A DNA stretch of 28,593 bases, taken from NCBI GenBank assembly GCA_034189125.1, contig JAXHVB010000099.1, positions 1 through 28,593 on the forward strand, read 5' to 3'. Positions 1 through 5,928 of the stretch are shown here, piece by piece. Origin of the DNA: UBA5862 sp002408105. GTDB lineage: Bacteria; Pseudomonadota; Gammaproteobacteria; Pseudomonadales; UBA5862. How positions within the stretch are numbered: the first letter of the stretch is position 1; every line of letters starts with the position of its first letter. The notes beneath the pieces are model-generated. The model was not told the DNA's origin. It saw only the letters and a program-made list of their open reading frames with translations, and made no database searches. Both the position numbers and the translations under genes were made by a program.

Positions 1-90
1 GCTAGGCCAGAGAGAAAAACATCGCTGAGGCAGATAATGGGACAATAGTGATGAGTTTTGATTAGCCCAGTGGGATAGAGCAGCCATTTT

Positions 91-288
91 TTACTCAAGA
101 CTCTCCTCGCGCTCCCGTTCATACTCATCATAGGATTTGTTTATTTCTTCCATACAGTCATCATATTGCGACGGCGGCAGCTGAGCGCACTGCTGCCGAT
201 TATGTAATTGAATGTTCTCGTAAATCGCTCTGTTGCTACACCCAAATAGAGTGCATGCGGTAATCAACATCAGTATCACTCGTAGCAC
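91..288 (-). CDS. Small cassette-encoded lipoprotein
   Basis: A short secreted protein of about 65 residues. The N-terminus is hydrophobic with two possible lipobox cysteines (ITAC and LFGC), followed by a hydrophilic region SNRAIYENIQLHNRQQC and a strongly acidic tail rich in E, R and Y. This matches my memory of a small lipoprotein common in marine gammaproteobacterial integrons; its function is unknown. I chose a GTG start at 288 because GAGGG lies about 11 bases upstream and the preceding reading frame runs through an attC site. Other GTG codons at 300 and 279 and an ATG at 270 are possible. It is the last cassette gene visible at the left edge. Confidence 0.65.
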   Translation of the reverse strand: MLRVILMLITACTLFGCSNRAIYENIQLHNRQQCAQLPPSQYDDCMEEINKSYDEYEREREESLE

Positions 289-330
289 TTTAGTTATCAC
301 CCTCGTACTGGGAATAAAAATTAATGATAA

Positions 331-408
331 GGTTAACTCGACCGGAAAAGTAGGGTGTAGCGCATCGAAATGCCGCCTTTGGCGGCCAAATTGACGCACT
401 TGTTAGGG
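331..408 (-). repeat. attC site after the VOC cassette
   Basis: Minus-strand CCCTAAC (402-408) begins just past the stop of the VOC gene, and GTTAACC (331-337) closes the site, giving 78 bp. Between them is an imperfect palindrome centred near 379, with arms GCGCATCGAAATGCCGCC and GGCGGCCAAATTGACGC. The closing core is not a perfect GTTRRRY. Confidence 0.5.
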
Positions 409-411
409 CTT

Positions 412-840
412 TTAGTCAATGACTAAGCTTCCATCCTCGTTAAACTCCCAGCAGTCACCATAGGCAACTTCCCATAAATGACCATCAGGATCAGAGAAAT
501 AGCCACTATAACCGCCCCAAAACACCTCTTGAGCTGGTTTTTCGATTTTAGCACCTGCTCTTTTTGCTAATTCTAAAATCGTGTCTACTTCAGCTTTTGA
601 TTTTGTATTGTGAGCCAACGTAAAACCAGAAAACCCCGAACGCTTTGAATCAAAATCAGGTGATACATCTTTTGCCAACTTATCCAAAGGGTACAGAGCC
701 AGACACACACCAGCAGTCTTGAAAAACACGATGCCATCTTCTGGCTTTTTGGAAGAAGGAAAGCCAAGAGCAGTATAAAATTCGTAGGATTTCTTCAGGT
801 TTGATACACCTAATGTGATGATGCTAACACGTGGCTCCAT
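412..840 (-). CDS. VOC/glyoxalase-fold protein (cassette gene)
   Basis: A 142-residue protein of the vicinal oxygen chelate superfamily (glyoxalase / bleomycin-resistance / dioxygenase fold). The sequence shows the paired beta-alpha-beta-beta-beta modules: VSIITLGVSNLKKSYEFYTALGF at the start and FWGGYSGYFSDPDGHLWEVAYGD near the end, the latter being the typical DPDGHxWE metal-site strand. Members bind a divalent metal and act on small electrophiles or sequester drugs; the substrate here cannot be read from the sequence. The gene starts a few bases after the attC core at 856-862 and stops just before the attC at 402-408, so it fills one cassette. VOC proteins are frequent integron cargo. Confidence 0.85.
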   Translation of the reverse strand: MEPRVSIITLGVSNLKKSYEFYTALGFPSSKKPEDGIVFFKTAGVCLALYPLDKLAKDVSPDFDSKRSGFSGFTLAHNTKSKAEVDTILELAKRAGAKIEKPAQEVFWGGYSGYFSDPDGHLWEVAYGDCWEFNEDGSLVID

Positions 841-1159
841 TTCCTTTCTTCCTATTTATAACGTTTCGACTGTGGCCCCAATGCCCGATTAAGCCGTCGC
901 CTGCGGTTGGACTCATATTCTTTGTTTCGATAACAAAAATACCGGTCTCTGATACCAATATGTGGTCTATCTGTGTAGTTCCATCATGCGTGTATAAAAT
1001 TATATTATGCAAACACCTGGCCCCATCAGATTTTCCAGCAAACTCTCTGAGTCTGTTTCCAATTTTCCTCTCACCCGATCTTCCCTTGTAGCCGGGGGAA
1101 TGTAGAAATAGCCGAAGTGCTATAAAGAAAATTATCAAAAGTAAAAATATCAGTTCCAT
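824..1159 (-). pseudogene. NERD-domain gene truncated at an attC site
   Basis: From the ATG at 1159 the frame gives a transmembrane helix (MELIFLLLIIFFIALRLFL), then a NERD (nuclease-related) domain start, GYKGRSGERKIGNRLREF, and the signature TTQIDHILVSETGIFVIETKNM. Intact NERD proteins I know continue with roughly GWIFG and many more residues. Here homology stops at ETKNM (near 914) and the frame runs straight into the attC at 856-912, reaching a stop only inside the next cassette at 824. About half of the domain is therefore missing, although the conserved E, D and ExK residues remain. It is probably non-functional, or else encodes a minimal membrane-anchored NERD fragment. Confidence 0.7.
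856..912 (-). repeat. attC site between the NERD fragment and VOC cassettes
   Basis: Minus-strand GTCCAAC (906-912) and GTTATAA (856-862) bound a 57-bp imperfect palindrome, the length typical of short attC sites. The inner arms share CGAC/GTCG segments. The VOC start codon lies about 16 bases beyond the closing core. Confidence 0.55.
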
Positions 1160-1195
1160 GACACTTATAAATTGGGAGCTCTGACTCACTCGTGG

Positions 1196-1246
1196 AGTTA
1201 ACGCCGAAATCAAAAATCTGCCCGGAAGGGGGAGTCCCGTTTAAGT
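1196..1246 (-). repeat. Possible short attC site upstream of the NERD cassette
   Basis: On the minus strand the site ends GGCGTTAACT (core at 1196-1202), a good GTTRRRY-like core preceded by the usual GGC. The opening core (1239-1245, CTTAAAC on the minus strand) is a poor match. About 50 bp long. Confidence 0.4.
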
Positions 1247-1744
1247 GGATTTTTGAATGGTATTTTTTCCTAGATTCCAATAGATTTTTTTGCTAAATCA
1301 TAGAGCTTGGAATCTATAATTAACAGAGCATTTGTCACAGTAAATTGCCTAATATCAATAAAGCTGAACCGATATAACCCACCTGAAATTCCTGAATTAC
1401 AGCTTGGGCAGACTTGGGTAGGTTATGGCATTGCACTTAATGCCGCGTTTAGAGGCTGTAGTGAAGCACAGCGTAATGGAGATCCCAGCACAGCGGCCAC
1501 AGTGCCTTGTTATACCAACGTTCATCCTAAGTTATAGGATGGACGGCCATCAAACTGCTTTACTGAATTACTGATTTCTATCCAGCTCGGTTCTTCGGCA
1601 CCTATTTTCGATCTCAATAGTGCCATCAATGCGGTATGCAGCTGCTAAAATACCTCCTCTTCCGAGGCAATTTCTGCTAAAGCAGACCGGCAAGCTGAAC
1701 AAAAAACAGCAGTCGTACTTGTACGGCCCGCTGCACCGCCATGG
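1247..1744. other. Cassette-array stretch without a convincing gene
   Basis: Nearly 500 bases hold no reading frame on either strand that I recognise. Short open frames exist but lack a ribosome site and run across the attC at 1435-1515. A 7-bp perfect hairpin, CATCCTA / TAGGATG with a 5-base loop, sits at 1523-1541. The stretch between the attC sites at 1246 and 1435 may be a non-coding or decayed cassette. Confidence 0.5.
1435..1515 (-). repeat. attC site, closing core degenerate
   Basis: Minus-strand GTATAAC (1509-1515) followed by AAGGCACTGTGGCCGCTG opens the site. The other end carries GCGGCATTAAGT instead of the expected GGCGTTAAGT (one base off in the GTT). The inner GAAGCACAGCG on the plus strand matches the same segment of the well-formed attC at 2660-2761. 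81 bp. Confidence 0.6.
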
Positions 1745-2158
1745 TCAGGCGTCCTCCGTGCACTCCTTAACTTTTGGGCGCCGTAGCTCAAACGCCCGAA
1801 TGATCACGAAAGCCATCAAGCAGAATACGAATACCACGAGCAGCAGCCAGGCGAGGCTTTGAAGCGTCTCAATCACAGTGCGGTAGATTTCCAGGATCCA
1901 TGCCTCTGTGCTGAGTTCGAGAATGGGAACCGACTCGTCGGTTGAGTGCGCGTAGCGTTCAAGCTGATAGATCCTTACTCCGCCAGATATCCCGACGACA
2001 TAGCCGGCGAACTTGACGTATCGGAGCCAAGCGCCAGCAAGTTCGTCGGCAACGATTTGAGCGAGAATTCGTTCGATGGAGCCTTGGAAGAACCAGACGA
2101 CTACTGCGGACACACCCAGTGCAATACAGAAGGTTATGACGAGAAGAACTAGAAACAT
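1745..2158 (-). CDS. Small integral membrane protein
   Basis: A 137-residue protein with an N-terminal transmembrane helix (MFLVLLVITFCIALGVSAVVVWFF), a middle segment containing VADELAGAWLRYVKFAGYVVGISGGVRIYQLERY that includes a second weaker helix, and a C-terminal helix (LQSLAWLLLVVFVFCLMAFVIIRAFELRR). I recognise the overall pattern as a conserved uncharacterised gammaproteobacterial membrane protein but can assign no function. It follows the gene ending at 2201 by 42 bases, with no attC between them, so the two may share one cassette. A GGGAGCACC stretch just upstream of the ATG gives a plausible ribosome site. Confidence 0.7.
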   Translation of the reverse strand: MFLVLLVITFCIALGVSAVVVWFFQGSIERILAQIVADELAGAWLRYVKFAGYVVGISGGVRIYQLERYAHSTDESVPILELSTEAWILEIYRTVIETLQSLAWLLLVVFVFCLMAFVIIRAFELRRPKVKECTEDA

Positions 2159-2200
2159 ACGGTGCTCCCTAGGGACGCCTAAAGCCTGAGCTCAGCTGCA

Positions 2201-2629
2201 TTAATTTTGGGGGCGGAGGTTTCGAAGCAGACCAACGCCGGTGAGCAACATTGAAACTGCTAGGCAGGCGATACCGATATACATGACCCAGCGAAAACCG
2301 GGGAGAAAAGCCAACCCGAAAAACCCCGCAGGAACGACAACTGATGCAATTGGGGCACCGAGGCGTGCTACCCATTTAACCGAATTTGAGAAAGCTGTTT
2401 GATCTACCAGCGGCTGAAGAATAAGCGCCAACACGACATAAACGCCTGCATGGGCATGGCCGGCTCGCCACAACGACCACTGAGTTTCATTGAGCGATAA
2501 GTTGCTAGGCTTCAAACCCGCCGTGCCTTCAGTGAGTATGCCGAGCAAAGTAACTCCACCATACATGATGCTTGGCACTGCGATGAGTAAGAGGCCACAA
2601 ACAATTTTACTTTCTCGAGATAGTTGCAT
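2201..2629 (-). CDS. Small multi-spanning membrane protein (cassette gene)
   Basis: A 142-residue protein starting MQLSRESKIVCGLLLIAVP. The frame remains open upstream into the attC, but that part is attC sequence, so I place the start at 2629 with AGGTG about 10 bases before it. Four hydrophobic helices are visible: VCGLLLIAVPSIMYGGVTLLG, HAGVYVVLALILQPLV, LGAPIASVVVPAGFFGLAFL and VMYIGIACLAVSMLLTGVGLL. A conserved-looking RAGHAHAGV motif lies at the start of helix 2. The function is unknown. It is the first gene after the well-formed attC at 2660-2761. Confidence 0.75.
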   Translation of the reverse strand: MQLSRESKIVCGLLLIAVPSIMYGGVTLLGILTEGTAGLKPSNLSLNETQWSLWRAGHAHAGVYVVLALILQPLVDQTAFSNSVKWVARLGAPIASVVVPAGFFGLAFLPGFRWVMYIGIACLAVSMLLTGVGLLRNLRPQN

Positions 2630-2659
2630 ATTAGAAACACCTAAAAAATTCGCCCTGAT

Positions 2660-2761
2660 ATCTAACGCCGAAGCACAGCGGCGACCTTGGAGTGGCGACG
2701 AAGGAGCCACGCAAAGGGCGTCCGGCGGCCACCGGCCGCGAACTGCTGCGCCTTGTTAATT
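2660..2761 (-). repeat. Well-formed attC recombination site
   Basis: 102 bp, with minus-strand AATTAAC (2755-2761) followed by AAGGCGCAGCAG at one end and CTGTGCTTCGGCGTTAGAT at the other (core 2660-2666). The two ends pair imperfectly around a GC-rich middle. The opening core overlaps the stop codon of the upstream cassette gene, and it is the exact complement of that cassette's first bases at 3176-3182. Confidence 0.85.
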
Positions 2762-3166
2762 GGATACCTCAATGTACCACTTGGGCTTGATGCGCCCGAA
2801 ATCCCGGCGAACGTTTGATTTCAGCGTCTTTTTGGAGTCGAGCACCTTTGCCTCGCCATTTTCTCGGACAAACAAAACCCAGTGCCAAAATGGCTTGCCC
2901 TGCTCGATTCGCCATTTAATGGCGAGAAGGGCTTTGTCTGGCAACTGCTCCCAAGACTCGAATGGTGTTTCTTTGGGAGAGACGGAGATACCGAAATCTC
3001 GCAAAAGCGTTCGGACGTACTCCGTGTCGGACCAGAGTGATGTGTCTGATGCATGAATACCAATAGCTCTGGCTCTATTTTTGGCCTCAGCATAGCTCAG
3101 ACCCGCCAGTGCAGCGGAGGCCGCGATGCCACAACCGGTCACTTCTTCTTGGACGACAACTTCCAT
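2756..3166 (-). CDS. Papain-like (C39-like) cysteine peptidase domain protein, cassette gene
   Basis: A 136-residue single-domain protein. The order Q6, C12 (EEVTGCGIAASAAL), H95 (PFWHWVLFV) and D110 (AKVLDSKK) fits the Gln-Cys-His-Asp active site of C39/papain-like peptidases. The shortened N-terminus with GCGxA resembles the leader-peptide-cleaving domain of bacteriocin exporters. No signal peptide or membrane helix is seen. As a free-standing cassette product its substrate is unknown, and it could be an inactive or regulatory relative. The gene lies 15 bases inside the cassette and its TAA stop is within the attC core, so it fills the whole cassette. There is only a weak ribosome site (GGTAAAG). 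Confidence 0.8.
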   Translation of the reverse strand: MEVVVQEEVTGCGIAASAALAGLSYAEAKNRARAIGIHASDTSLWSDTEYVRTLLRDFGISVSPKETPFESWEQLPDKALLAIKWRIEQGKPFWHWVLFVRENGEAKVLDSKKTLKSNVRRDFGRIKPKWYIEVSN

Positions 3167-3182
3167 ATCTTTACCAATTAAC

Positions 3183-3584
3183 AGTTAACTATACAGAATG
3201 CGATCTTAGCCAGCTAGACAGAATCGATCTACCTGTGTTCATTTATAACCATATTGCCTTCTTATATCCAGCGTTCGAGCATGTGAGGCCCCCTAAATAT
3301 TTGCCGTCTCAGTGGGTATCAACACTGTGTTTGTGCCGAGGTTTCGCCGGTCATATGAGCCGCGCACAGCACCAGAGACGGGGGCATGGCTGTGTTCGTG
3401 GTTTAAAGACGCAGATTTCATCCCATGCCCAGTCGGTCTTGTTTCCGATTCACTTCTTCGTGAGGCCTTTGCTCTCGTTTGGTTTGGCGGGCGCGGGGGG
3501 GGAGTTTCTGGTGGGCTGACTGAGCTGTAGAGCTGTGGGTGCCTGCTCGGCGATGCCGGGCAGGCATGTTTTGGGCGCTGGGGG
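3183..3584. other. Junction between cassette array and chromosomal genes
   Basis: About 400 bases without a confident gene. No integrase frame or clear attI is present, though the minus strand just before the first cassette reads GTATAGTTAACTG, which could be a relic recombination site. An open plus-strand frame at 3312-3530 (72 codons, beginning MGINTVFVPRFRRSYEPRT) has no ribosome site I trust and no function I recognise. Base composition changes from A+T-rich near 3180-3300 to G+C-rich by 3480. Confidence 0.5.
3541..3565. terminator. Hairpin at the 3' end of the dinB operon
   Basis: Stem GCCTGC / GCAGGC extended inward by CGGC / GCCG around a 3-base loop, 20 bases past the stop at 3585. 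There is no T-run on the minus strand, so it may stabilise the transcript end rather than act as a classic terminator. Confidence 0.35.
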
Positions 3585-4103
3585 TTACGCTGGCGCTTTG
3601 ACTTCGGCCACCCCGGGCATCCACACCAGGTCGATGTCTGCGTAGTCGATGCCCAGTTGGCTGAGTAGCACTGTTAGTTGGCCACGGTGGTGGGTTTGGT
3701 GGTTAAACAAATGGGTCCAGGCGACCCACAAGGGCAGGGCCATGGTGCTGTTGGTCAGGCGGCTTGTGTAGCGCAGTTCTTGCTGTAGGTCCGCCTCCTC
3801 GGTGCGTTCCAGCTGTTCGATGATGGTGGTGTCGATGCGTGCACGCTCGGCCTGCACGGTCGCGAGGTCGGGGTGGGGCTGAGCATTTAGGGCATCGGGG
3901 GGAATGGGGGTGCCTTGGATGCGGGCAAGCCACAGGTGGTCAGTGACCAGCAGGTGGTTGAGGGTGCCATGTACGGAGCCAAAGAATGCGCCGAGGTTGC
4001 GCCGGTAGTCGGCATTGCTCAGGCGCGTGCAGCAGGCCAGCAACCGGGCGTTGACCCATTGGTTGTAGGCTGCGTGCAACTGCAACGTTGCTCGTGTGTT
4101 CAT
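3585..4103 (-). CDS. DinB family protein
   Basis: A 172-residue four-helix DinB/YfiT-fold protein. The family's metal-binding histidines are visible as H50 (TLNHLLVTDH) and the HxxxH of H135/H139 in HLFNHQTHHRGQ. Members include bacillithiol S-transferases and other metal-dependent thiol transferases, and many are uncharacterised; the substrate here is unknown. The start at 4103 overlaps the aminotransferase stop by ATGA, implying translational coupling. The frame is open further upstream, but that part is a shadow of the aminotransferase. As the third gene of a PhzF-aminotransferase operon it may modify or detoxify the pathway's metabolite (inference). Confidence 0.9.
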   Translation of the reverse strand: MNTRATLQLHAAYNQWVNARLLACCTRLSNADYRRNLGAFFGSVHGTLNHLLVTDHLWLARIQGTPIPPDALNAQPHPDLATVQAERARIDTTIIEQLERTEEADLQQELRYTSRLTNSTMALPLWVAWTHLFNHQTHHRGQLTVLLSQLGIDYADIDLVWMPGVAEVKAPA

Positions 4104-4975
4104 GCCGCCTCCTGGGGCTCGGCCATAACCAGGTTTTGAAACGCTGCCTCCAGTGCGTGGAACACTGGGCCAGGGCAGGCACCCATGCGCCGTCCATCCA
4201 CTTCGGCGACTGCGATCAACTCTGCGGCAGTGCCCGTAAGCAGGCACTCATCGGCGGTGTGCACGTCGAATGGGGTCAACGGAATTTCCTCGCATGGGAT
4301 GCCGAGTTGAACGGCCAGGTCCATCAACAGGGCGCGGGTGATGCCGTCCAAGGCGCCCTCGCAGACCGGCGGAGTGAGCAGCCGCCCATCCCGCACCACA
4401 AACAGGTTGTCTGCGGTGCCTTCGGCAATGCGGCCTTGGGCATTGAGCAGAATGGCCTCGTCCACTCCAGCATGGTTGGCCTCGATGCGGGCGAGAATGT
4501 GGTTCAAGTAGTTGAGGCTTTTGACCCTAGGGTCCAGGCCATCCGCAGGCAGGCGGCGGGTTGAGGCGATGACGAGCCGAGCCGCATGTCGGCGCTGCCG
4601 ATCAAGCAGTTGTAGCTGGTCGGCGATGATGAACACCTGCGGATCGCGACAGCTGCGTGGGTCCAGGCCCAGGGCGCCGCTGCCGCGGGTGACGACCAGG
4701 CGAACATAGCCTGCGTCCCAGGGGGCGGCATCGATGGTGGTCTGCACCGCTGTGGTCAGCGCCTGCAAGGTCATGGGCAAGGGCAGGGCAATGGCGCGGG
4801 CCGAGCGGACCAACCGCTCCAGGTGGGCCACCAGCCGGAATGGGCGGTTCTGGTAGAAGCGAATGCCCTCAAACACGCCATCACCGTAGAGCAACCCATG
4901 GTCCATGACCGATACAGAGGCTTGGGCAGCGGGCAGGATCTCGCCCTGCATCCAACAAATGGCTTGGTCAGACAT
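4100..4975 (-). CDS. PLP-dependent class IV aminotransferase (branched-chain type)
   Basis: A 291-residue fold-type IV PLP enzyme. Visible features are SVMDHGLLYGDGVFEGIRFY (24-41), the RLVVTRGSGALGLDP stretch, the Schiff-base lysine K152 in DPRVKSLNYLNHILA, the E in AEGTADNLFVV that contacts the pyridine nitrogen, and LLTGTAAEL near the end. The overall pattern is closest to IlvE-type branched-chain aminotransferases, but D-amino-acid aminotransferases and aminodeoxychorismate lyases share the fold, so the substrate is not fixed. It overlaps phzF upstream by 8 bases and dinB downstream by 4, so the three are translated as a unit. Its divergent MocR-type regulator suggests control by an amino compound or PLP-linked signal. 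Confidence 0.9.
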   Translation of the reverse strand: MSDQAICWMQGEILPAAQASVSVMDHGLLYGDGVFEGIRFYQNRPFRLVAHLERLVRSARAIALPLPMTLQALTTAVQTTIDAAPWDAGYVRLVVTRGSGALGLDPRSCRDPQVFIIADQLQLLDRQRRHAARLVIASTRRLPADGLDPRVKSLNYLNHILARIEANHAGVDEAILLNAQGRIAEGTADNLFVVRDGRLLTPPVCEGALDGITRALLMDLAVQLGIPCEEIPLTPFDVHTADECLLTGTAAELIAVAEVDGRRMGACPGPVFHALEAAFQNLVMAEPQEAA

Positions 4976-5759
4976 GCAGCTCTCCTGTCAGTGCCGTGCG
5001 GGCGGCCCCGCTCAATTGCACGCGGTCGCCCTGCCACAGCATTTCCACGACACCCCCACGGAGGGAAGCCTGGTGACCACGCAACCGTTCACGGCCAAGG
5101 CGCTGCCCCCAAAAGGGCGCCAGAGCGCAATGTGCGGCGCCTGTTACCGGGTCCTCTGCGATGCCGAGCTTTGGGGCAAAGAAGCGTGAGATGCAATCGA
5201 ATTCGCTGCGGTCCGCAGGTGCGGTGACGAGCAGGCCGTCGGCGTCCAAGGCCAACAGTGCGGACATGGAGGGCTGCAAGGCGCGCACCTTTTCCGCGGT
5301 CTCAACGACTGCCAGGTAGCCGTTCCTCCAGCAGCCGAACCACTGCGGCGGCGTCCCAAGCAGTGGGGGGATGCCCGGATCCACGATGACGGGTGTCGGA
5401 GGGTCCGCCGGCAAGTCAAGCTGCAGCAGACCCTGTTCGCGAGTGACCCGCAATGGGCCGGCGCGGGTGTGAAAAACGAGCGGTGTTGTGTCAACTCCGT
5501 GGTGCTCCCAGAGCGCATGGGCCGTGGCCAGTGTGGCGTGCCCGCAAAGCTCAACCTCGACCTCGGGTGTGAACCAGCGCAGGTTCCAATCCCCGTCGGC
5601 CCTTGGGTGCACGAAGGCGGTTTCTGACACCTGCAACTCCTGCGCGACCTGCTGCATCCACAGGGGCGGCTGAGGATGTTCGAGCACACAGACCGCAGCA
5701 GGGTTGCCAGTGAAGGGGCGATCCGTAAAGGCATCGACCCAGGTCAGGGGGATGGGCAT
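4968..5759 (-). CDS. PhzF family isomerase/epimerase-like protein
   Basis: A 263-residue PhzF-family protein with the diaminopimelate-epimerase-like double fold. The sequence shows WVDAFTDRPFTGNPAAVCVL (8-26), the catalytic glutamate E46 in QVSETAFV, the glycine-rich CGHATLATAHAL (72-83) and the second-half match EDPVTGAAHCAL. PhzF of phenazine synthesis isomerises a dihydro-hydroxyanthranilate, but most family members have unknown substrates. No other phenazine genes are present, so phenazine synthesis is not implied. The start at 5759 has GGAG seven bases upstream. It is the first gene of a three-gene operon, divergent from the MocR-type regulator. Confidence 0.9.
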   Translation of the reverse strand: MPIPLTWVDAFTDRPFTGNPAAVCVLEHPQPPLWMQQVAQELQVSETAFVHPRADGDWNLRWFTPEVEVELCGHATLATAHALWEHHGVDTTPLVFHTRAGPLRVTREQGLLQLDLPADPPTPVIVDPGIPPLLGTPPQWFGCWRNGYLAVVETAEKVRALQPSMSALLALDADGLLVTAPADRSEFDCISRFFAPKLGIAEDPVTGAAHCALAPFWGQRLGRERLRGHQASLRGGVVEMLWQGDRVQLSGAARTALTGELHV

Positions 5760-5851
5760 GGGGTTCTCCAGGAATGGTGGGCCTAAACGGGTTCAAATGT
5801 AGGCGGGAGGGGCGGGCCAATAAAGGGACACAAGCCCAATATTGTTGCGAT

Positions 5852-5909
5852 ACAGTTGATAATATTGAGCAACTGTACTGGTTGTTTTTGCGGATATCTG
5901 TACTGATTG
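5852..5909. promoter_or_regulatory. Repeated operator-like elements in the phzF/mocR divergent region
   Basis: Two direct repeats, CTGTACTGGTTG (5873-5884) and CTGTACTGATTG (5898-5909), lie 25 bases apart. An inverted repeat ACAGTTG (5852-5858) / CAACTGT (5870-5876) overlaps the first. MocR/PdxR-type regulators are known to bind such direct repeats in divergent intergenic regions, so these are the likely operators of the regulator starting at 5929. Confidence 0.55.
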
Positions 5910-5928
5910 AGGTGGAGCGCCTGTTCTG

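Larger units (their letters stand above)
1..3182 (-). mobile_element. Integron gene-cassette array without a visible integrase
   Basis: The stretch holds short minus-strand genes, each followed by an imperfect palindrome bounded by RYYYAAC and GTTRRRY-like core sites, which is the attC pattern. The clearest cassette runs from about 3181 down to 2666: it begins TTAATT after a G and ends in an attC whose first core (AATTAAC on the minus strand) is the exact complement of its own start, a hallmark of a real cassette. Base composition is richer in A+T than the rest of the window, and the products are the usual cassette mixture of small unrelated proteins. No tyrosine recombinase is encoded to the right of the first boundary, where intI would be expected for leftward-reading cassettes. 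It could be a cluster of attC sites lacking an integrase (CALIN) or an array separated from its integrase. The left end of the array is not seen. Confidence 0.78.

Noticed and set aside
1307..1537. Plus-strand frame of 76 codons in the cassette array
   Set aside because: It runs across the attC at 1435-1515 against the direction of the cassettes and shows no recognisable domain or ribosome site.
4968..5759. PhzF as evidence for phenazine biosynthesis
   Set aside because: No other phz gene is present, and PhzF-family proteins are widespread outside phenazine pathways.
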